A stretch of DNA of 23,438 nucleotides, taken from positions 1 through 23,438 of the forward strand of contig JANNPN010000389.1 in the NCBI GenBank assembly GCA_031400185.1, written 5' to 3'. Positions 8,622-15,142 of the stretch are shown piece after piece. The notes under the pieces are model-generated. The model made no database searches and was not told where the DNA came from. It saw only the letters and a program-made list of their open reading frames with translations. The translations under genes were made by a program, and so were the position numbers. Numbering within the stretch: the stretch's first letter is position 1; each line of letters opens with the position of its first letter. This DNA is from UTPRO1 sp031400185. GTDB taxonomy: Bacteria; Desulfobacterota; Binatia; UTPRO1.

Positions 8622-8727
8622 GCGTCCTTCTTAGCGTGGGGGTCGCGCGGTCGCCACGAAGCGCATTCCGCACCTCGATCCATCGGCGCGTGCACGCAAG
8701 GTGCCCCAAAACGAGACGATCGCTCCC

Positions 8728-8825
8728 GCAGTGATCGAATCGGTCGTCGTCTGCTCTGTTGCGTTCGATGCGACGATGGTACCGCGAGCTACCGGTTCAG
8801 GCGCGTTTCGATCGCCGATCACTGC
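8728..8825. repeat. 10-bp inverted repeat in the transglycosylase/protease divergent gap
   Basis: GCAGTGATCG (8728-8737) and its exact reverse complement CGATCACTGC (8816-8825) are separated by 78 bases. The second arm directly abuts the ribosome binding site AAAGGAG of the protease gene. It could be a pair of operator half-sites or an RNA stem near the start; chance is not excluded. Confidence 0.35.
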
Positions 8826-8839
8826 AAAGGAGAACACCC

Positions 8840-10909
8840 GTGGCCAAATCCAAGCGTCCCGTGAAAACCCCATCCGCGAAGGCGGGCCGTGCGCGGTCCG
8901 CCTCGGCCGGCGATTCGCCGAAGCCGCCGACGGCCGCCAGCACTCCGGCGCGCGGGGGGGAACGCCTGCGCTCATCCGGCCGCCTCGACCCGTGGCTCCA
9001 CATGGCGGCCTCGCACGGCGCGGGGCAGGGCGTGTCCATCATGCCGCTCTCCAAGCGCACGGGCACCGCAGCCGGCGCGGCGGCCCCGCCTCTCGGGAAA
9101 ACCGGCGGGCGTGCCGGTCGGTCGCCTAAAGCGCGCGGCGTCGTTGCAGCCGCCGCCAATCAGAGCTCGGCCGCACGAACGCTGGCGTCGCGTCTTTCTC
9201 GCCCCGCGACCAAAGCCTTGATGAAGCGGCAGTTGGTGCCCGTGCTCATCGAGACCGAGAATTTCGACGCGGCGGCCCCAGCGATCGCGGAGATCGCGCA
9301 CGACACGACCCGCGTTTCCGCGAGCACCGTGGTCGCCCGCGTGCCGATGTCGCGGCTGTCGGAGATCGCCGCGGCGGCGGGCGTTCGCTACGTCGAGGCG
9401 AGCGTGCAACTGGCACCGCATTGTGACCTCGCGCACGGGTCGGCGGGGCTCGTCACGGCCGGGGCGCGCACCGTTCCGCAACGCGGGGCGGGCGTGCTGG
9501 TAGGCGTCGTGGACACGGGGATCGACACCACCCACGAGGCATTCTGGAACGGCGCGACGCCACGCATCGTGCACTATCTTGATCAGACCGCGAACGATCG
9601 AACGTACGACGCCGCGCAAGTGAAGAGCGGCGCCTCGGCCGCCTCTCAGGACACCATTGGACACGGAACGCACGTATCCGGCATCGCCGCCGGCAACGGT
9701 CGGGGGTCCGCCGGCAGTCAATTCGCCGGCGTGGCGCCGGCCGCAGACATCGCGGTGGTGAAGACGACGTTCGACACCGGCGACATCGCGAAGGGCATCG
9801 CTCGCATCTTCGAGGTCGCGAGCCAACGCAATCAACCGTGCGTCGTGAATCTCAGCCTCGGCGGCCACTTCGGTGCTCACGACGGCAGCAGCGTGCTCGA
9901 GCGCGTCATCGATCAGCAGTCCGGACCCGGCCGCATCGTCGTGGCGTCGGCGGGCAACGAAGGGGACGCACGCATGCACGCGGGCACCGTGCTCGTCAGG
10001 GACGATGCGAACGCGGCGCGCTGGGTCGCGAGATTCGAGCTCCGCGCTCGCATGGTCGACAATCAGAACGTCGGCCTTCTCGCGGTTCAGGTGTGGCACC
10101 AACGCGAGGACCGACTGAAGGTCGAGCTGCGTAGTCCAAACGGACAGCTCTTTGCGCCGCCTCCGAACGGCGATCTCGAGGTCGACCGGACGGTGTTTTA
10201 CGTCCAATGCAGCCACCAGACGGCGCGCTACAGCGGCGACCATTGCACGACGTTCACGATCGTGACGGAGCCCGACAACAAGTGGTTGGCGGGCTGGAGC
10301 ATCATCGTGACCGAAGATCGGACGGTCGCCGGCACCTCCACCGTCAACGTCGGGACCGTGCACGCCTGGATCCTCGACCGCGACATGGGAGGCTTCAACG
10401 AGGGGTTCACGCGCTCGCACCTGGTCGGCATGCCGGGCACGGCGTATTCGGCGATCACCGTCGCTTCCTACGCGACCCGGCGCGCGTGGACCTCCGTCGA
10501 CCCGGACCTTCCCGACGTGGAACTGGATGCGGTCAATCTCGAGGACGCCTCGTACTTCAGCAGCCCTGGGCCGACACGGGACGGCGACACGAAGCCCGAG
10601 GTCTGCGCCCCGGGACAATGGCTCATCGCGCCGCTGTCGCAGGATGCCGATCCGCGGGAAATGCCGGACTGGTTGCAGCTTCCCGGGCGGCGGTACGCTG
10701 CGCTGCAAGGGACCAGCATGGCCGCCCCGTACGTCACCGGCGCCGTTGCGCTGCTGCTCGAAAAGAACCCGACGATGGACTGGGCGGAAGTGAAACGCCG
10801 ACTGATCAAGTCCACGCGACAAGATCGATTCACCCTGCCGTGTTGGAACCCGCGGTGGGGCTATGGCAAGATCGATGTTGCACGGTTGCTGACCGTCGAG
10901 CCCGAATGA
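8840..10909 (+). CDS. Subtilisin-family serine protease (S8) with prodomain and inserted beta domain
   Basis: GTG 8840 is preceded by AAAGGAG with a 7-base spacer, which decides against the upstream ATG 8759. The product has 689 residues. The catalytic triad is clear: Asp225 in VVDTGID, His275 in GHGTHVSG, Ser626 in GTSMAAP; the oxyanion Asn373 is in ASAGNEGD. Residues 1-130 are Lys/Arg/Ala/Pro-rich and lack a recognisable signal peptide. Residues 130-197 look like an I9-type prodomain (VPVLIETENF, VVARVP, VRYVEASVQLAPH). Asn373 and Ser626 are 253 residues apart, against about 66 in subtilisin BPN'; the extra part (about 385-520) is beta-rich with LKVELRSPNGQ and GTVHAWILD, reminiscent of jelly-roll insertions in clostridial Csp and related subtilases. 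The stop overlaps the start of the next gene (ATGA), which encodes a prodomain look-alike. How it is exported, if it is, is unclear. Confidence 0.95.
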   Translation: MAKSKRPVKTPSAKAGRARSASAGDSPKPPTAASTPARGGERLRSSGRLDPWLHMAASHGAGQGVSIMPLSKRTGTAAGAAAPPLGKTGGRAGRSPKARGVVAAAANQSSAARTLASRLSRPATKALMKRQLVPVLIETENFDAAAPAIAEIAHDTTRVSASTVVARVPMSRLSEIAAAAGVRYVEASVQLAPHCDLAHGSAGLVTAGARTVPQRGAGVLVGVVDTGIDTTHEAFWNGATPRIVHYLDQTANDRTYDAAQVKSGASAASQDTIGHGTHVSGIAAGNGRGSAGSQFAGVAPAADIAVVKTTFDTGDIAKGIARIFEVASQRNQPCVVNLSLGGHFGAHDGSSVLERVIDQQSGPGRIVVASAGNEGDARMHAGTVLVRDDANAARWVARFELRARMVDNQNVGLLAVQVWHQREDRLKVELRSPNGQLFAPPPNGDLEVDRTVFYVQCSHQTARYSGDHCTTFTIVTEPDNKWLAGWSIIVTEDRTVAGTSTVNVGTVHAWILDRDMGGFNEGFTRSHLVGMPGTAYSAITVASYATRRAWTSVDPDLPDVELDAVNLEDASYFSSPGPTRDGDTKPEVCAPGQWLIAPLSQDADPREMPDWLQLPGRRYAALQGTSMAAPYVTGAVALLLEKNPTMDWAEVKRRLIKSTRQDRFTLPCWNPRWGYGKIDVARLLTVEPE

Positions 10910-11172
10910 GCTCTCGCCTCAAGGACGTTCTCCGCGCGTCGCGCGCGGGCACAGGTGCGGGCGGCACACGCCGCGTGCTCGTCGCACTGAACGTACCGGA
11001 GGCGAACCCCGAGACCCTCGACGAGCTTCGTGCCATCGGGCTCGCCGTGGAGTCCGTCATCGGCAACAAAGTCGTCGGCGCGATCGCGGACGGCGATCTC
11101 GCGCGATTGCGGGCCTCGCCGCGGGTCGCCGACGTCGAAGAATCGACGACGTTGCGGCCGCATCGCAATTGA
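10906..11172 (+). CDS. Stand-alone I9-like prodomain/protease inhibitor
   Basis: An 88-residue protein starts at ATG 10906, overlapping the protease stop by 4 bases, so the two are translationally coupled. Its body aligns by eye with the protease's own residues 130-197: RRVLVALNV with RQLVPVLIE, KVVGAIADGDLARL with TVVARVPMSRLSEI, and VADVEESTTLRPH with VRYVEASVQLAPH. That pattern is the beta-alpha-beta-beta-alpha-beta fold of inhibitor I9 prodomains, which fold and inhibit subtilases; free-standing relatives such as yeast IB2 and fungal POIA1 act in trans. No signal peptide is visible, as in the protease. A role as cognate inhibitor or intermolecular chaperone is inferred from resemblance and coupling. 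The short length alone would be weak evidence, but overlap, codon use and homology agree. Confidence 0.82.
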   Translation: MSSRLKDVLRASRAGTGAGGTRRVLVALNVPEANPETLDELRAIGLAVESVIGNKVVGAIADGDLARLRASPRVADVEESTTLRPHRN

Positions 11173-11184
11173 CGGGTCGATTCG

Positions 11185-13593
11185 TCAGTACTTGAGCTTC
11201 GCCCCGCTGTGCCCCATGCGGACCTCGACCGCGCGCGCGTCCGGCCCGAGGCGGAGGCCGACGAGCACCGGCTGCGGCCCCGCGGCAAAGCTCCCGAGGC
11301 TCACGCCTTTCGCTTTGACGATCACGCGCTCGCGCGCGTAGTCGACGACGACGGACGTGACGCCGGTCTTGCCGCCCTTGTAGGTGAACGTGTCGCCCTT
11401 CTTCACGAACGCCGCGCCCGCGATCTTCTCCGCGAACGTGTCGCCGAAGTAGATCGTGAAGGTGGGGAGGGTGGACGGCGTGGTGCCGTCGGTCGCGAGC
11501 CCGGCGGTCAGCGCGAACGCGTCGCTGCCCGCGCCTTTCAGGGTTGCGGCCGCCTTCACGAGGAACAGCGTCGGCGCGCTGAGCGTGCCGCGCGCCTTCC
11601 CGAGCCCGAACGCTCCGGCGACGAGCTGCACGATGCTCGTCCCGTCGACGTCGGGGTTGGCGAACGTGATGGTCGTCGCGGCGTCGGACGCGATCGTGCC
11701 GCCGAAATCCTGCTTCACCTTGAGCTTGAAGTCGGCTTTCGAGCTGCCGGCTTTCGACGTCTTGATCGCGAGCGCCGTCGTCGCCGACTTGAACGCGAAC
11801 GCGACGCCCTTTGCCGTGAGAGCGGGGACGTCCAGGTGAAAGCCGGCGACCTCGATCGTCGCGGGCTTCGTGAGGTCGACCGGCTCGAGGCCGAGGTCCA
11901 TCGAGCCCACGAGCGTGAGCGCGCTCTTCACCGGGGTCTTGGCGTTGAGCTTCACCTTCACGCTTTTCGGCAAGAGATACGTCGGCACCGCGGGCACCGG
12001 CGGCGGCTCGACGTCGCTCGGCGGCCGCTCGCATACGACGGCGTCGAAGCTCACGAGGTAGAGGCCCTGGGTCGCGGCGAGCGCGGTCCCGGCGTCGGAG
12101 CCGAGGAACAGGTTCTTGCCGGCGGCGAGATCGCCCGCGAGCGTCAGGCCGCGCGTCGGGTCGCAGGTGAGCGTGCCGGGCGTCCAGTCGAGCGCGTCGG
12201 TCGCGTCGCCGCCGGAGACGCTTTCGAAGCCGTCGGCCGAGAACGCGGCGCGGGCCGCGCCGGTCGCGGCGTCGAGCGCGACGATCGTGCCGTCGCCGGC
12301 CTCGCCCGTGCCGGCGGCTCCGATGCCGACGCCGGCGTTCCGGAAGACGGCGGCGAGATAGAGCACGCCGTCCGCCAGCAGCAGATCGAACGGCGCCCGG
12401 TCGCGACCGCGCTGCGAGATCGGCTCGTACGGGCTCCCGACGACGCGGAGCCCGCCGCCGAATGCGGCCTTCGCCTGGCCGGTCGCGGGATCGAGCGCCC
12501 AGACGAAGTCGTCGATCTCGTTGGTCTCGTTGGTGATGGTCGCGGCGCCGGCCGCACCCGGCACCTGTACCGGCCCGCGGCCGACACGGCCGGCCGCGTA
12601 GACGGTGTCGCCGGTCGCGACGAGCCGCCACGCTTCGCAGAGCGCCGCGCCGCAGATCGCGAGCCCGTTGGTCCCGAACCCGGCCTTCACGAGGCCGGTC
12701 GCGCGGTCGAGCGCGCCGACGTAGCCCGGGTTGTCGACCGCGCCGCTCGGGTTCACGCCGCCGATCGCGACGTCTGGGGTTTCGGCGTCGCCGGCGAAGA
12801 AGAGCGTCGTCCCGGACACCTTCAGGTCGTGGATGGCCTCGTCGTTCTGCCCGCCGACGAACTGGATGCCGTCGCCTGCGAAGCTCGCGAGCGGCGCGCC
12901 CGTCGTCGCGTCGAGCGCGGCGATCAGCCCCTGCTCGCTGTCGCCCTCGTTCGCGCCCGGTACGACCGGCGTCCGTCCGCCGAAGCCGAAGCCCGCCGCG
13001 TCGTGGACGTAATGCCCGCCGAGGTAGAGCACGTCGTCGGCGAACGCGACCGCGTTGAAGGATGCGAAGTCGCTGAAGAAGTTGCCGGGGTCGACGGGGA
13101 CGAAGGTCGCGACGCCGTCGCCGTCGAAGGCCGTCTTGGCGGCGCCGGACGCGGCGTCGAGCGCCACGATGATGGCGCCTTGCACGGTCGTGACCGCGAT
13201 CGTGCCGGTGCCGTCGAAGCCGGCGTCGACGCTCGTCGAGCGCCCGACCGCGTACACCGTCGAGCCGCCGAGCGTGAGGTCGAGGAAGACGTCGGCGCCG
13301 GACCCGCCGAACGTCGTCGACCAGAGCCAGTTGCCGTTGGCGTCGTACTTCACCACGACGGCCTCGCTGGTCGATCCGGTGGCCGCGACCGTGTGCACGT
13401 CCGGGCCGGGGTCGACGTCGACGGCGGCTGGTCCGGTGACGCTTCCCGCCGCGTAGCGATTGCCGGCGCCGTCGAAGACGATCCGGTTGAGCTGCACCGC
13501 CTGGTCGGCGAGTCGGCTCGCGGTGACGGCGGCGTGCGATGGGTCGGCGACGAGAAGAGCGGATCCGAGGAGGAGGCGAGAGAACAGGCGCAT
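11185..13593 (-). CDS. Secreted PQQ-like repeat (propeller) protein with C-terminal beta domains
   Basis: ATG 13593 has AAGGA about 9 bases upstream and opens a signal peptide (MRLFSRLLLGSALLVADPSHA, cleavage before AV); the frame is open further upstream but lacks coding character. The 802-residue protein has at least five repeats of the form hxALDxATGxxxxxFxxDG between residues 110 and 470, interleaved with VYAAG/LYLGG strands, as in PQQ-like or outer-membrane propellers. A Pro-rich hinge (ERPPSDVEPPPVPAVP, near 525) leads to about 270 residues of beta domain, with two tandem KG-x-x-F-x-(Y/F)-K units; the last one (KKGDTFTYKGGKTGV, VVDYARERV, VKAKGVSLGSF) resembles the lipoprotein encoded at 1609-3357. 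No catalytic residues are recognised, so a cell-surface or extracellular binding role is likely. It converges on the inhibitor gene with a 12-base gap and diverges from the sulfotransferase. Confidence 0.87.
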   Translation of the reverse strand: MRLFSRLLLGSALLVADPSHAAVTASRLADQAVQLNRIVFDGAGNRYAAGSVTGPAAVDVDPGPDVHTVAATGSTSEAVVVKYDANGNWLWSTTFGGSGADVFLDLTLGGSTVYAVGRSTSVDAGFDGTGTIAVTTVQGAIIVALDAASGAAKTAFDGDGVATFVPVDPGNFFSDFASFNAVAFADDVLYLGGHYVHDAAGFGFGGRTPVVPGANEGDSEQGLIAALDATTGAPLASFAGDGIQFVGGQNDEAIHDLKVSGTTLFFAGDAETPDVAIGGVNPSGAVDNPGYVGALDRATGLVKAGFGTNGLAICGAALCEAWRLVATGDTVYAAGRVGRGPVQVPGAAGAATITNETNEIDDFVWALDPATGQAKAAFGGGLRVVGSPYEPISQRGRDRAPFDLLLADGVLYLAAVFRNAGVGIGAAGTGEAGDGTIVALDAATGAARAAFSADGFESVSGGDATDALDWTPGTLTCDPTRGLTLAGDLAAGKNLFLGSDAGTALAATQGLYLVSFDAVVCERPPSDVEPPPVPAVPTYLLPKSVKVKLNAKTPVKSALTLVGSMDLGLEPVDLTKPATIEVAGFHLDVPALTAKGVAFAFKSATTALAIKTSKAGSSKADFKLKVKQDFGGTIASDAATTITFANPDVDGTSIVQLVAGAFGLGKARGTLSAPTLFLVKAAATLKGAGSDAFALTAGLATDGTTPSTLPTFTIYFGDTFAEKIAGAAFVKKGDTFTYKGGKTGVTSVVVDYARERVIVKAKGVSLGSFAAGPQPVLVGLRLGPDARAVEVRMGHSGAKLKY

Positions 13594-13670
13594 GGCGAAC
13601 GATCCTTCGAAAGATGATGTGGGCGGCTCTCGTAGCACGTTGCCGGGGAGAAGCGCAGCGACCGGCGCTC

Positions 13671-13693
13671 CGGCGGTCGTTTCTTGACCGCCG
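13671..13693. promoter_or_regulatory. Perfect 8-bp dyad CGGCGGTC-N7-GACCGCCG in a divergent gap
   Basis: CGGCGGTC (13671-13678) is followed after GTTTCTT by its exact complement GACCGCCG (13686-13693). It lies between the divergent starts of the PQQ-like protein (13593) and the sulfotransferase (13730), where no transcript should end, so a shared operator is likelier than a terminator. No T-tract follows on either strand. Confidence 0.45.
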
Positions 13694-13729
13694 TGACGCG
13701 ACGACGTACGCGGGCGACTCGACGTCGGA

Positions 13730-14968
13730 ATGAGTGTGCTCCCGCTCCGCGCCCCGCAGTTCGTGAACGCCGCGACCGGCCAACCCTGGTGGGTACGCGC
13801 GCTCAATCGCGTGGGAGCGCTGACCCCGCGCGTGTTCGCGCCGTCGGCGGACGAATGGGAAGCGCGCGCCCGTGCCCTCGCACCGTCGTGCGGCGACGTC
13901 GCGCCCGAGGTGCGGCGCGCGCTCGACGCGCTCGTGACCGCCCTCCGCGACGACGCCGCGCTCAGTCTGCTCGGGCGCATCGCGGCGCGGGGCGACACGG
14001 TGCGCCTGCTCGCGACGCACCTTCGGATCGAGCGGGCGCTCCGCGCGCATCCGGCGATCGCGGAGACGGCGCTGCCGCCGCCCATCTTCGTGATCGGCTT
14101 GCCCCGCTCCGGCACGACGTTCCTCCATCGCCTGCTCGCCGCCGATCCGGCGTCGCGGACGCTCCCGTACTGGGAGAGCTTCGACCCGCTCCCGCCGGGG
14201 CGCGGGCCCGATCGCCGCGCCGCCCAGGTCGACGGCATGATGCGGCAGCTCGCGGCGATCGCCCCGGCGTATCAGGCGATCCATCCCATGACGGCCGCCG
14301 ACCCGGAGGAGTGCGTCGCGCTCTTCATGAACGTGCTCCGGACGCTCCAGGTCGACATCCAGTACCGGGTGCCTGGCTACGTGCGGTGGCTGCTCGCCGA
14401 GGACGCCGGCATCGCGTATCGCGCCTATCGCCGTCAGCTCCAGCTCGTTCACCACCATCGGCCGCACGGGCGACGCCTCGTGCTGAAAGATCCGACGCAT
14501 CTGGTGCACCTCGCGACGATCCGCGAGGTGTTCCCCGACGCGACGTTCGTGTTCATCCATCGCGACCCCGCGTTCACGTTCAGCTCGATCTGCAGCCTCC
14601 ACGCGTACACGCGGGCGATCTTCTCGGACGACGTCGATCCGAAGGCCGTCGGACGCGAGATCATGGGCGGGCACTGGCCCGTGGCGCTCGAGCGGGCGGA
14701 GGCGGCGCGCGCCGCCCTCCCGGCCGAATCGTGCGTCGACGTGCGGCACGCGGATCTCGCCCGCGACCCGCTCGGGACGGTGCAGGCGATCTATGCGGGC
14801 CTCGGGCTCACGCTCGACGGAGCGGCGCGCGCCTCGATGGAATGCTTTCTCCGCCGCGAAGCGGCGCGCCCGCCGCACGTGCACGAGCATGCGCCCGCGG
14901 GCTTCGGCCTCGTCGGCGCCGCGATCCGGGATCGCTTCGTCGACTACGTCGCGCGCCACGCACTCTGA
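13730..14968 (+). CDS. PAPS-dependent sulfotransferase family protein
   Basis: The 412-residue protein belongs to the sulfotransferase fold (Sulfotransfer_3-like). The 5'-phosphosulfate loop IGLPRSGTTFLHRLL is at 122-136, with the PRSGTT core at 125-130, and the 3'-phosphate site FVFIHRDP followed by FTFSSICSL is at 273-289. A His-rich HHHRPHGRRLVLKDPTHL segment precedes it, with Lys-Asp-Pro as in bacterial relatives. Such enzymes move the sulfuryl group of PAPS to a hydroxyl of a lipid, sugar or small metabolite; the acceptor is unknown here and no PAPS-synthesis genes are nearby. The start ATG 13730 has only a weak ribosome binding site, but the next in-frame ATGs would remove conserved sequence. 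No signal peptide or membrane segment is seen, so the enzyme should be cytosolic. It stands alone on its strand, with a dyad just downstream that may belong to the next gene. Confidence 0.92.
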   Translation: MSVLPLRAPQFVNAATGQPWWVRALNRVGALTPRVFAPSADEWEARARALAPSCGDVAPEVRRALDALVTALRDDAALSLLGRIAARGDTVRLLATHLRIERALRAHPAIAETALPPPIFVIGLPRSGTTFLHRLLAADPASRTLPYWESFDPLPPGRGPDRRAAQVDGMMRQLAAIAPAYQAIHPMTAADPEECVALFMNVLRTLQVDIQYRVPGYVRWLLAEDAGIAYRAYRRQLQLVHHHRPHGRRLVLKDPTHLVHLATIREVFPDATFVFIHRDPAFTFSSICSLHAYTRAIFSDDVDPKAVGREIMGGHWPVALERAEAARAALPAESCVDVRHADLARDPLGTVQAIYAGLGLTLDGAARASMECFLRREAARPPHVHEHAPAGFGLVGAAIRDRFVDYVARHAL

Positions 14969-14992
14969 CGGCCGGCTGCGCGCGAAGATACC

Positions 14993-15011
14993 CTGCGCCG
15001 TTCTGGCGCAG
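14993..15011. promoter_or_regulatory. Dyad CTGCGC-N7-GCGCAG, copy 1, upstream of propeller gene
   Basis: CTGCGCC-GTTCT-GGCGCAG is a perfect 7-bp inverted repeat about 130 bases before ATG 15143 and about 35 bases upstream of a TTGACC box. The same core with the same spacing occurs twice upstream of the Cys-rich secreted protein gene. It could also be read as a short hairpin after the sulfotransferase stop, but no T-run follows. A shared operator is the preferred reading. Confidence 0.5.
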
Positions 15012-15046
15012 ATCGGCGATTCGCGCGCAGGCCGCGCACTTCTTCG

Positions 15047-15076
15047 TTGACCCGTGTGCGGAACCGATCGGATAGT
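15047..15076 (+). promoter_or_regulatory. Candidate promoter of propeller gene
   Basis: TTGACC (15047-15052), an 18-base spacer and GATAGT (15071-15076) resemble a sigma-70-type promoter about 67 bases upstream of ATG 15143. The context TTCGTTGAC is shared with the candidate promoter of the minus-strand gene starting at 22902. Confidence 0.42.
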
Positions 15077-15142
15077 GCGAGCAACGGAACGCGCACTCTC
15101 ACCCCCACGCCCGACCTAACTCAGTTCAGTAGGAGAGTCCCC

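Noticed and set aside
11057..14959. 1300-codon minus-strand open frame
   Set aside because: It runs across the sulfotransferase, the inhibitor gene and the PQQ-like gene in a wrong frame; low complexity (Arg/Ala/Asp), no domain.
14993..15011. Dyad as an intrinsic terminator of the sulfotransferase gene or as a sigma-54 promoter
   Set aside because: There is no T-run after it, the same sequence recurs where no gene ends, and the GG/GC spacing of a -24/-12 element is absent.
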